A stretch of DNA of 64,000 nt from Lumbricus rubellus (lineage: Eukaryota > Annelida > Clitellata > Crassiclitellata > Lumbricidae): contig OX243820.1 in assembly GCA_945859605.1 (NCBI GenBank), positions 28,925,906 to 28,989,905 of the forward strand, read 5' to 3'. Under the pieces are notes generated by a model that was not told the origin of the DNA, ran no database searches, and was given only the letters and a program-made list of their open reading frames with translations. Made by a program: the position numbers and the translations under genes. Shown here in pieces: positions 54,067 to 64,000 of the stretch (within the stretch, counting starts at the first letter, position 1; every line of letters begins with the position of its first letter).

Positions 54067-55609
54067 ATAATTACGTTTTAACCTATGGTTTTAACCCACG
54101 ACATTCGTGTGCGATGAGCGCTATCAGTGGTTCAGTGGCCGATTTTATAGCGCAGTATGTTCTGTAATTTTCATGCACAATCGGTGGGTGGTCCAAAAGG
54201 TATCACGCCCACCAAAGCCCTTCCATCCGAGTTCAGAACTTTATAGAGTACTTAGGCCACGGTGTCCAACTCTTATCGATTATATTGCACTTTTATTACT
54301 GTTTTCGTGCTTTAAACTGCTTTCTTCTCTGCATTGACCTTTAACTCGGCGAGGGAGTGAGGAATTATACCGAGGCATAGCCCCAGGGCCGACGCTATGC
54401 ACGAAAGTAGGTCAACAGTCTCTTCAAGTTATTGGGATGCGTTGGAAGGGTAGTGCCCAAATGCTACCACGTGTTGCTTACGGCGTGGTTGGACTGATGG
54501 CTACCGGTACTTTGGCCAGCCAGGTCCGTACACGTGATCTTGGTACACGTGGGCCTTTGTTCGCTGCAGGAATTCAAGCGAGTGGCAGCGGTAAAGGTCT
54601 CACCGGAACGGTTCATTGAAGAGGGAGGGGTGGTGGGAGGGGCCATTTGTTCCTATGGTCTGGAGAAACAACGTTAGTAGGTCTATGTACAGTTTTATAC
54701 ACATGCGTCGTACATGGACCTACTGACCTACATGTATAATTATTGTGGGAGTAGTAGGCTAAAGGTTCGTGTTTTACACGACACACTACCATTCATAACG
54801 CACTACCTCTGCTTGCCCCTCCATTTCCTTCCCCCTCTCTTACCTACTCAGGCTACTCGGCCCTACCCTAATTCATATAGGCTACCCGCCCTGATTATAG
54901 ACTACTAGACTAGGCCTATTAATTGTACTTACTCGAGCCGAACTCACACGACCGTCACTGAATCGCCGTGTTGGTATGAACCAAAGTTATTCCACTACAC
55001 TGGAAGAATCTTGGGTCGAGAGGCATAGGCCTACACTGCCGATGGAAGGAAAGAGTCGAGTGACAAGTTAGGAAAAAGATAAGATGGTAGGCCTATATGT
55101 AGAAAGTAGGGTAGCCTACAAGATCAATCTACACATTCAAGGAACCTTGAGTAGCCTACCAAGGCTGTAGCCAGGATCTTATTGGGGGTGAGGGTACTCA
55201 ACCGAGTGCCGACTTTCCTAAAGCACCTTTTCACAACGACAGGCTGCCATTCCTAAGAAGTGTAGCCTACCTCTCCAGATAGGTTGATCCTAGAACCCGT
55301 AGACGGCGTAGAGCCTTAGGCGATGTCATTTTTCTTACTCTAAGAAGCCAAGAAATTACTTCATCTCGCTGAGATGATCCAAAATGACTCATGTGGTCGT
55401 TGGTGGCCGTTCCGCCGTGTTTTCCTGTCGACTCTGGTCACTTGAGTGAAACTCCATTTCGCCATAAAACACTCGAACGGTGTAGCAATCAGTCTATTAC
55501 GACGAATGATCGCGAATAAGCGCATGCAAATGAGAAGAGTTGTGAGTTATGGAAAGAAAGTCATCCGCAAATCGATTGTGATCACCGGCTATCTATTGAG
55601 AACCTCCTG
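54067..55609. other. No gene seen
   Basis: Short frames only. 54437-54619 is open on both strands without a recognised product. A family A MITE fragment (AAGGCTGTAGCCAGGAT) lies at 55163-55230. Confidence 0.45.
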
Positions 55610-55670
55610 TGGAGATGGTCCGTGGCTCGAGGTGGCGCTATAGAAATGTTGCCTTTCATTAGAATCATTA
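55610..55670 (+). repeat. SINE/L2-like 3' tail fragment
   Basis: Contains GAGGTGGCGCTATAGAAATG, the tail type shared with the SINEs. Confidence 0.45.
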
Positions 55671-55734
55671 CACGGGTGTAGTGGTGGTAGACAGCGTCAG
55701 CTTGATTCGGCTGACAGGCAGATTTCAATTGGGT

Positions 55735-55803
55735 GGATGGATGGGTGGGTGGGTGGATGTGTGGGTGGGTGGATGGATAGGTGAGTGTGTGGATGGATGA
55801 ATG
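55735..55803. repeat. (GGGTGGAT)n simple repeat
   Basis: GGATGGATGGGTGGGTGG-type units. Confidence 0.85.
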
Positions 55804-56456
55804 GCCGGATTGATGGAAGAATTCAAAGAAAAGCGAGTTGGATATAGGCCTAATAGTATAGGCCTACAAGGCCCTACATAATTAAACATGTGTAATATTT
55901 CCATGCTGCATCTAATTTCCATACATTTCAAACGTTAAAAGTGTAAGAAACGAAATTAAATCAACTTATGCCATAAGTGTACGAAACGAAATTAAATCAA
56001 CTTATGCCATAATATTCACCTAAATCGAAACAAGTAAGCCTGTGCTATTTTCTTTCTATCTTCAGTTCAGAAAGAGTTGAAAGCGACTTTAAAAATGGCG
56101 TCTCTCGATGTTTTTCCTATTTCGAAGCTAACAAGCAGAACCATGACGTGATAGGCCTATTATCGCGAGAAGCATCTTTGGTAAGCTATCATAGTAAATG
56201 CTAGCGCCTTCGTTTTCACAGTCTCGGCATATGGAGGCGCATGATCAATCGTTTCTCTCACCACTGACCCTCCAGCGAGTAGTGTACGGTCGCTGCACTC
56301 ATTTTACCGTAGACTTCGCTCACTGAAAGGCAATGGTTACCGGAGCATCTTTCTAGGCATGCTGGGATTTGAATCTAGAACCTTGGGACGAAACAGACGA
56401 CTGCGTTTGCCTCTAAGCTTTCGACAGGGAACGAAAAATGGCTGTAGGCTATACAG
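55804..56456. other. No gene seen
   Basis: The 41-bp word starting AAGTGTACGAAACGAAATTA is tandemly duplicated at 55938-56010. Otherwise unique. Confidence 0.45.
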
Positions 56457-58327
56457 TAGGGTGGAGTGAAAAACACGAAAATCAAAATTTTTAAACGTAA
56501 CAGCAATAAAAAGTTGTCTAATGGTATGGGGTCAAGAAATCTCACAAAAGTTTTGAAAAATATTAATGTCTTCGTTTGCCACCAGAGGGCCCAAGTTTCG
56601 AAAAATTGTCTTTTTTAAAGAAAATTTATGGTTTTCTTATGAAATATTTTTCATGCAACACAATATGCCACCACACAATATACCGTTGGAAAGAGCCCTT
56701 AAAACTGATTAAAATGATGTATTAATTTTTAGAATAGTCCCATATTTCTAGAAGATATTAACTTTTTACTATACCCCACATTCGCGACATGTCGCTATGC
56801 CTGAAAACTGTAAAACACTAATAACTTTTTTATCCTTTGAGATATTTCAACTTGTGATATGTCATTCGATTCAGTTTAAGACGGCTGTTTTAAGGGTGCA
56901 TTGAAACTTCCAAAACCATCCACGAAAAAGTTCTAAATCTCATGAAACCATGAAAAAGAGGAAAACTAAAGAAAAATATCGGGAAAAATTGCAAAACTAT
57001 AAAAAAAGGTGTAGAGAAAAACTTTTTGACATTGCAGCCTGCAAATACACCAGTGACAATTGCAAAATGTCCCAAAACCAGAAGATCCCATGAGAGTAAA
57101 TAGAGTTCCAACATGATCATGATACAATAATTACACTGGACAACAAATTTTAATTTTTTTTTTATTTCGGCAAAAACTTTGATTGTTTTCTATAGAAGTT
57201 GACGCGCTGAACACGATGGTGTGCTCAGAATTGTTGTATCACGTAAGGTTTTTGAGAAAAACAATATGCAAGATTTTAACTTAAATAATCATATGTTGTA
57301 TATATTTAAATATACTATAAATTATTGTTTTTTATTTCCGAGAAAACTTTGACCGTTTTCTATAGAAGTTGACGTGCTGAACACGATGGTGTGCTCAGAA
57401 TTGTTGTATCACGTAAGCTCTTTGAGAAAAACAGTATGCAAGACTTTAACTTAAATACTCATATATTGTATATATTTAAATATACTATAAATTATTATTT
57501 TTTATTTCCGAAAAAACTTTGACTGTTTTCTATAGAAGTTGACGTGCTGAACACGATGGTGTGTTCAGAATTGCTGTATCAAGTAAGGTTTTTCAGAAAA
57601 ACAATATGCAAGATTTTAACTGAAATGCTCGTTTATTGCATGCATTTGCAATATACTATAATTTAATTTAAATGGAAAACAAATCTTGAGAACAGTTCTT
57701 CCTCATAATATTGGGTGCTGATGATGACTGTATCACTTAGAAATGTTGAGAAACATAAAGTTAAAGGTTTTCATAGTTATTCCCTGTTCAGTATATTTCT
57801 CCAAATATTTTTCTTAGTTTTCCTCTTTTTTTATGGTTTCATGAGATTTAGAACTTTTTCGTGGATGGTTTTGGAAGTTTCAATGCACCGTTGAACAAGC
57901 CGTCTTAAATTGAATCGAATGGCATATCACAAGTTGAAATATCTCAAAGGATAAAAAAGTTATTAGTGTTTTACAGTTTTCAGGCATAGCGACATGTCGC
58001 GAATGTGGGGTATAGTAAAAAGTTAATATCTTCTAGAAATATGGGACTATTCTAAAAATTAATACATCATTTTAATCAGTTTTAAGAGCTCTTTCCAACG
58101 GTATATTGTGTGGTGGTAAATTGTGTTGCATGAAAAATATTTCATAAGAAAACCATAAATTTTCTTTAAAAAAGACAATTTTTCGAAATTTTGGCCCTCT
58201 GGTGGCAAACGAAGACATTAATATTTTTCAAAACTTTTGTGAGATTTCTTGACCCCATACCATTAGACAACTTTTTATTGCTGTTACGTTTAAAAATTTT
58301 GATTTTCGTGTTTTTCACTCCACCCTA
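56457..58327. mobile_element. hAT-like foldback element, family I
   Basis: 1871 bp with termini TAGGGTGGAGTGAAAAACAC and the inverse, and a perfect 8-bp duplication CTATACAG at 56449-56456 and 58328-58335. The arms (about 56457-57000 and 57810-58327) are near-perfect inverted copies. The centre holds a 170-bp triplication. No transposase frame. Confidence 0.92.
57150..57620. repeat. 170-bp triplication inside the family I element
   Basis: Three units, with TATAGAAGTTGACG at 57191, 57361 and 57531, each followed by GAACACGATGGTGTG and CAGAATTGTTGTATCA. Confidence 0.93.
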
Positions 58328-58335
58328 CTATACAG

Positions 58336-59276
58336 TATACACAGTGATACACACTCCAAATCTCCAATTATTCATCTATTTAATAGTTCTGCACCACATG
58401 ACCCCTTCCGCGTATCTCGGATTCTGCTAAGTCAAGCTTAGGCAATAAGCATTAAAGCTAAAGAACTGTGACTTTAAAAGTAATTATTTATTTATTTCGT
58501 TCTTCCTCTTTCGCCTTCTTCGTCTTCGTCTCGGCTTTTCGAGAAAAGGCGGTCAATAATTTTAAGCCGAGTCATATTTAATCATTTTAACATTCACTAT
58601 TTGACTGTGACTGCTATGTTCCATTGTTGCCCCTCCTTCCCCTTCTCAAGTTCCTCCTCCTCGGTCTACCCCTCTTCAGGGCCTCTTGCTCCACCCGCTC
58701 CCACCATCTCTCTCTCTCTCCTTCTCCTACTCCTCCTTCTCTCTCCTATTCTTCCTCCTACTCTTTCTCCTCTTCATCCTCTTTCTCCTCGCCTTTCTCC
58801 TCTTCGTCGTACTCATCCTCTCTCTTCCTCCTGTTCCGTTTCGTCCTGTACTGCTCTGTCCTATCTGGTTCTGTCTAGTTATCTCCATTAATATCTTTCG
58901 GTTTTATTTTCCAGAACGTTCTGTTCTGTCATGACTGTTGTCCTCGAAGTTTAACGTGCATGCCACTCATACAGTTTTAGTAACTAAGCTTATTCTCTCT
59001 CTCTATTCTCTCTGTCTCAATATGTCTGTCTGTCTGTTCTCTCTATTCTATGTATTCTCTGGTTTCTCTGGTTTCTCTGGTTTCTCTGTCTCAATATATC
59101 TGTCTGTCTGTCTGTTTGTTTGTCTGTCTGTGTATCTGTCTGCTTCATGTCTTCCTCATCAGACGTACCATTATGTCTTTGTCTGTCAGTCTGTCTGTCT
59201 GTTTGCCAGTCTGTCTGCCAGCCTTTCCGTCTGCCTGCCTGTGTATCTGTCTGTCCCTCATGCTTTTCTCTCCTCA
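58336..59276. other. 3' flank of the neurexin-like exon; pyrimidine-rich
   Basis: Contains TCC/CTT-rich sequence (58625-58870), a TTTCTCTGG tandem near 59057-59085, and TGTC repeats (59095-59260). The 3' UTR of the minus-strand gene should lie here. Frames across it are repeat artefacts. Confidence 0.5.
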
Positions 59277-60357
59277 TCAGACGTACCATTCCTTAACATC
59301 CTTCTTCGTCGAAGTCTTGAACATAACAGGATCAACTGCAGGCGCCAGCGACCCAGATGTGGTTACCATAGCAACAGGTCTCTGCGAATGTAAAGACGAT
59401 GACGACGAAAGATGCGGAGGAAGATGGTACTGCTGCTGGCTGCTGCTGCTGCTCACAACGCAGTTCTTCACCAGATAAAAGTCCGGCGTCAAAGGGAGGT
59501 CGGTTTCATGACAGGGCGCTGGCGAGAGGGCGGGCGGTCTGGGCGGCAGGGTGTTGCACGCTTCGTAAGGGTAGCTCTTGCCTCGGTCTGTTTTCGCGGA
59601 TGCTGCCACGGTTGAGGGATTCTTGGGTCGCCTGGTTCTGTGGGTACAGCGGCAGACGGCAATGATGAGTAGCAGGAGGAGAATGGCGAGACCGCCTCCC
59701 GTGATGGCCACTATGAGCAGGGTGTGCGGAGTGATGTAGAGCGATAATAGATGGTCGATGCTGTCCAGGACGGGCACCGTCTGACCACCCACACCGGAAG
59801 TCGTCGTGACGGTACTTCCGGTGCCGCCAGCGACGACCAATGATGAGGAGTCGACGTCGATGACGTCATCGCCGTCGTTGCTGTTGTGCATCGTGGCGAC
59901 ATCGTGCGACGAAGGGGGTTTCTTTTCCCCTTTTGTTCCATCCGGTCTTTGATTGTTTATTCCAGCCGTCTGATTTCTTCCTACGATCATTGTCTGTGAC
60001 GCTTTCGTCATCGTCCTGACAGTGGAGGACTGTGACGTCAGTGGGGTAAATGATGGGGAGTTCCTCATTCTCCCCTTTTCCCTCTTGCTATCGGGGATCG
60101 TCGACAGATCGGACGTTAGCATCTTATCCCTGCTGCTGCCTGGTCCTGATGCTGCTGGTGGTGATGCGGATGCGATGCAGTCCTTGGTATCGCAAGGCGA
60201 AGATGGAGGATGGTGGTGCGGTGATGGAGAAGGCGGATTCGTCGTCAACTTCCGGTCATTCAATCGGACATTGGTCAGTGTGTCCATCGTTCGCTGTGGA
60301 GTTGGTGGAATGGTCATCGTCTGATGTTGTCGACCGACGGTCACTTCTCCTTCGACA
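59277..60357 (-). CDS. NRXN: Terminal coding exon of a probable neurexin
   Basis: Neurexins are presynaptic adhesion receptors whose short tail binds PDZ proteins such as CASK. The exon follows a TTTTTAAATTCAG acceptor at 60358-60370 in a split codon and ends at TGA 59277; upstream exons are outside the window. It encodes about 359 residues. First comes a Ser/Thr/Pro-rich extracellular stalk of about 200 residues suited to O-glycosylation, then a single transmembrane helix TLLIVAITGGGLAILLLLLI with a basic stop-transfer CRCTHRTRRPK. The cytoplasmic tail of about 125 residues contains KSYPYEA and ends KKDVKEWYV, a class II PDZ ligand of the kind seen in invertebrate neurexins (vertebrates: KEYYV). 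Vertebrate neurexins also put stalk end, membrane helix and tail in one last exon. The stalk and tail are long, and the usual juxtamembrane GSYHVDE word is absent. A CASPR-like protein is the main alternative. Confidence 0.65.
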
Positions 60358-60469
60358 CTGAATTTAAAAAGATATTTTTGAAGATGATATCGTATCTTTT
60401 TTTAAGATAAGATAAAAGTTGACTGCCGATCATTCTTTAGTCGTACGATACATTTGGTGGTTAACCAAT

Positions 60470-61190
60470 TGAGTGAGTGAGTGAGTGGGTGGGTGAGTGA
60501 GTGAGTGGGTGCGTGGGTGAGTGGGTGGGTGAGTGAGTGAATGATTGGGTGAATGAGTGGGTGAGTGAGTGGGTGGGTGAGTGAATAGTGGGTTGGTGGG
60601 TAAGTGAGTGAGTGAATGAGTGAATGAGTGAATGAATGAATGAGTGGGTGGGTGGGTGGGTAAGTGAGTGAGTGAATGAGGGAATGAGTGGGTGAATGAG
60701 TGGGTGGGTGAATGAGTGGGTGGGTGAATGAGTGAATGAGTGGGTGAATGAGTGAATGAGTGAATTAGTGGGTGGGTGGGTGGGTAAGTGAGTGAGTGAA
60801 TGAGGGAATGAGTGGGTGAATGAGTGAGTGAGTGAGTGGGCGGGTGAGTGAATGAGTGAGTGAGTGGGTGGTTGGGTGGGTGGGTGGGTGAGTGAAAGAG
60901 TGAGTGAATGAGTGAGTGAGTGGGTGGGTGAGTGAATGAACTTTAGTGAATGAGTGGGTGAGTGAATGCATGAGTGAATGAATGAGTGGGTTAGTGAGTG
61001 GATGAGTTAGCGAGTAAGTGCGTGAGTAGATGTGAGTGAGTTGGTCGGTGGGTGGGGTGAGTGAGTGACTCAGAGTGAGTGTGTGAGTGAGTGAGTGAGT
61101 TAGGGAGTGGGTGGGTGGATGAGTGAAGACATGTATACGTGTTAGTGAGTTACTGAGTGAGTGAATCAGTGAGGTGAGTGATTGAGTGCG
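60470..61190. repeat. (GAGT/GGGT/GAAT)n tetranucleotide array
   Basis: About 700 bp of TGAG, TGGG and TGAA units, in the intron upstream of the neurexin-like exon, followed by (TG)n at 61188-61225. Longer blocks such as GGGTGGGTGGGTAAGTGAGT recur, showing larger-scale duplication. Confidence 0.95.
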
Positions 61191-61225
61191 TGTGTGTGTG
61201 TGTGTGTGTGTTAGTGTGTGTGGTG

Positions 61226-61549
61226 TGTGCGTGTGTCTGTTTGCACGTAGTATTGTGCGTAACTATGTCTGTGTGTCTGCCCGATTTAATTAGCGAGTCG
61301 TGTCGTAAATGCCATCTTTCTTCGAGATCCAAGCTTTCTACTGCTTACCGAAAGAACTAGTTCGAAGGAGGGATTGACTCTAAGCTACATCAGTTATTAA
61401 TTCTCTTTAATTAGCTAAGATATAATCAGCGCAGAATGACCAGAATATAATCTCTTCAGCCGGATTTTCATCTGATCTTCAACGCAATAAAACCAAAGCC
61501 TTCATCTCCAAGAACATTGCTTGTTGGCCTAGGCCTATACCCGACGTTT
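61226..61549. other. No gene seen
   Basis: Unique sequence, probably intron of the neurexin-like gene. Confidence 0.4.
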
Positions 61550-61613
61550 TTCTTGTTCGACACCGATTTTTAGTATTATTATAATAATACTAAAAATCGG
61601 CGTCGAACAAGAA
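61550..61613. repeat. 64-bp palindrome without spacer
   Basis: Left arm 61550-61581 and right arm 61582-61613 are reverse complements at 31 of 32 positions. The arm begins TTCTTGTTCGACACCGATTT. Confidence 0.95.
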
Positions 61614-61633
61614 AGTTTACTTGGGATATTTTA

Positions 61634-61690
61634 TATAGCGCCTTTTCAAGGTGGGCTACTCAGAGGCGCTCCCGGCCCAAGTACGGCTAA
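61634..61690 (-). mobile_element. SINE tail fragment
   Basis: TATAGCGCCTTTTCAAGG and GAGGCGCTCCCGGCC match the inverted tail of the SINE at 41078-41276. Confidence 0.6.
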
Positions 61691-61732
61691 ATAGAACAGC
61701 TTTGAGATTCTCAAGGTAGCCTACTGAGTGGA

Positions 61733-62024
61733 CATGGGCGTCCGCAGCGGGGCGCAAGGGGGCGCAAGTGCGCCCCTCTGGATTTTTCGCATAGTTGCAC
61801 ATAAATTTAGATTACTTGGCTGTGATTGTTACAACGCGATTTTAAATGTGATTATCTACAAGTTGAACCTTTGTATCTTTCTTTGGCCGCATAACTTATA
61901 GGTTGGCTATAGGATTCTCTCGTGGTAATATGGACATTCAAAACTGTCACCCATTAAATTTAGACCATGTGACAATTATTTAAAAGTTTGCGCCCGCCTA
62001 GAAAAATTCCTGCGGACGCCCATG
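61733..62024. mobile_element. hAT-like MITE, family B
   Basis: 292 bp, starting CATGGGCGTCCGCAG and ending CTGCGGACGCCCATG, perfect inverse. The 8-bp duplication TGAGTGGA is perfect at 61725-61732 and 62025-62032. Confidence 0.92.
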
Positions 62025-62263
62025 TGAGTGGAGTGACCCCTGGGCGATTAGTGTAGTGTGTATACATTATACAGTGTAGCAGTGAGGCTCATTTTCATTA
62101 GATTTTCATTTTCAATAGATTTACCGCCGAACCCTGGCTTTCACTTCCCACTGTAATGGATACCTGAACCGATGTCTTGACAGTCTCTGGACATGCTATA
62201 AGAAACCCGCTCCTCCCTCCTATAGGTACATGTACACTCCCTATTTCATGCGTCCTAGACCGC

Positions 62264-62755
<492 letters not shown>

Positions 62756-62761
62756 CACCAA

Positions 62762-62815
62762 AGGACGTGTCCAGATGGTCCATCCGAAGAGGCGCTACAT
62801 AAGTACTCAAAATAA
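62762..62815 (+). repeat. SINE/L2-like 3' tail fragment
   Basis: GAAGAGGCGCTACATAAGTA matches the SINE tail at 63543-63562. Confidence 0.5.
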
Positions 62816-63146
62816 ATCTGCTCTGTGCCGTCTGCACTGTTTGCGGATACTCAAATGATCATGAATATTCATCAAAGTTGAGTATACAATACAATACATC
62901 GACAATAATGAACATCATGTCGAGTGGTATAGCAAACATCCGTATACCTAAATTCTGATTGATTTGTTGATTGATCCTAACTTCTCAGAATGAAGATGCT
63001 GTTGGCCACCAAGCGACAAGCATCGTCACCAATAATTGCCACCGCATATGGCACCATGCTGTCTCCTTTTTTAACACCCCCCCCCCCCATTCTGATCGGG
63101 CGTCTATAATTGCGGACTTGAACTCATTCAGCTTCAAACAGATCCT

Positions 63147-63585
63147 GCGTGGCCGAGTGGGTTGTAGCCCGCTCGCCACGCCGGCGGCCCGGGTTCGATT
63201 CCCGGTCAGAGATTAATTTCTCGGATCTTTACTGCGGGTGGCTTGGTTGCAATATAAACGTGGAGTGAGAGGTTGTTACATTACATTACGATTTATGCTG
63301 ATTGAGTTTGGTAGGAGCTTGGCATCCTCCTATAGTTTTCATACTAGGCTTACATTACATAATATTAGTCCACTAGGCAGAATCGTTTCTTTTTGGTGGT
63401 ATAGGACCCTCGATGTGGACTGGCTTCTCCTTGAAAAACTCCGCTCTCTTTCTACAACTCCTTCTCAGGCATTCCCCTCAGTGTTTTATATACTTGTCCG
63501 AGAAGAGGGTTGGGACTTGGGAGCGTCACAGAGTAGTTCCCTTGAAGAGGCGCTATACGAGTACAAATTAATTCAATGAATGGTG
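63147..63585 (+). mobile_element. tRNA-derived SINE with L2-like tail
   Basis: The head resembles a class II tRNA: GCGTGGCCGAGTGGG (box A) and CGGGTTCGATTCCCGG (box B with perfect T-arm). The body runs about 330 bp to the tail TTGAAGAGGCGCTATACGAG and AATTAATTCAATGAA. The T-arm is intact but the acceptor stem does not close, so a functional tRNA is unlikely. Confidence 0.7.
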
Positions 63586-63905
63586 AAAGAATGAATCATT
63601 GATCAAGCAATTCGGCTAAAGATGCAATAAGAGGAGGAACGTGATGCTCCAGCTGCTGACTATAGGTAGGCCTATAGCCTATAGGCTACAAGCTATATAT
63701 ACGCCACTGTAAGTATGGTTATGGTTTTATCCCATGCACTTGCTCCCAGTCTGTAAACTCCATGATTTACCACCTATGAAAAGCAAAACACGGACATACT
63801 GAGGAGGAAAAGGCTATATTTATAGACCTGTTCCATGCAGCTTGACATTTTCTGTAATCTTATTAGAACATGGTAAGAAGAGACTAAGGATATAATTATA
63901 TCGTT
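63586..63905. other. No gene seen
   Basis: AT-rich sequence with several AGGCCTATAG-type words. Confidence 0.4.
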
Positions 63906-63941
63906 TTGCAGTATATGTATATAATATAAATATACATGTAT

Positions 63942-63972
<31 letters not shown>

Positions 63973-64000
63973 ATACATGTATTTATAACTATATATATAT
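63906..64000. repeat. (TA)n-rich, palindromic end
   Basis: ATATACATGTATTATATATA and its inverse flank a TA run; the window ends inside it. Confidence 0.8.

Noticed and set aside
63147..63220. Functional tRNA gene
   Set aside because: Box A, box B and T-arm are good, but the acceptor stem does not pair and the sequence continues into a SINE body and tail.

Overview
This is a gene-poor, repeat-dense stretch of animal nuclear DNA. Genes are split by GT-AG introns, single-exon islands sit in long non-coding tracts, and nearly every kilobase holds a microsatellite, minisatellite, SINE, LINE or DNA transposon. The gene content (a KCTD8/12/16-type protein, CHP1, a neurexin-like tail ending EWYV) and the repeats (tRNA-derived SINEs with an L2/MIR-like core, many hAT-like non-autonomous elements) fit a marine invertebrate, probably a deuterostome such as an echinoderm or hemichordate. 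That assignment is inference.

Protein-coding layout: (1) an intronless KCTD8/12/16-like gene at 3219-4061 on the minus strand; (2) a LINE whose endonuclease and reverse transcriptase frame is still open, 20636-23506, minus strand; (3) a head-to-head pair of paralogous two-exon genes for small secreted peptides, one on the minus strand (25944 to 24916) and one on the plus strand (29012 to 29867); (4) a complete six-exon CHP1 gene on the minus strand from 53481 to 39743, assembled here exon by exon with every splice site and phase checked; (5) the last coding exon of a probable neurexin, 60357 to 59277, minus strand, whose upstream exons lie outside the window. No bacterial-style operons are present. 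The host genes have no visible functional link to each other.

Mobile DNA: at least eight families of hAT-like non-autonomous elements can be delimited to the base, most by 8-bp target-site duplications (TSDs). Two mariner-like foldback elements, two Helitron-like elements and several SINEs are also present. The most striking theme is that four of the TSD-flanked elements each carry their own unrelated internal tandem array: 121-bp units with a 1227-bp higher-order repeat at 32593-37565, about 86-bp units at 49768-51627, 170-bp units at 56457-58327, and a TTAGGG-like 30-bp minisatellite inside the nested palindrome at 46005-47752.

The most promising undescribed biology is the divergent peptide-gene pair. 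Promoter, signal peptide, intron phase and polyadenylation signal are conserved between the copies, while the predicted mature peptides are almost unrelated. Other points of note are a dead second copy of CHP1 exon 2, a mariner-type element sitting at the exact centre of another palindromic transposon, and a strong excess of the palindromic word TAGGCCTA across the window.
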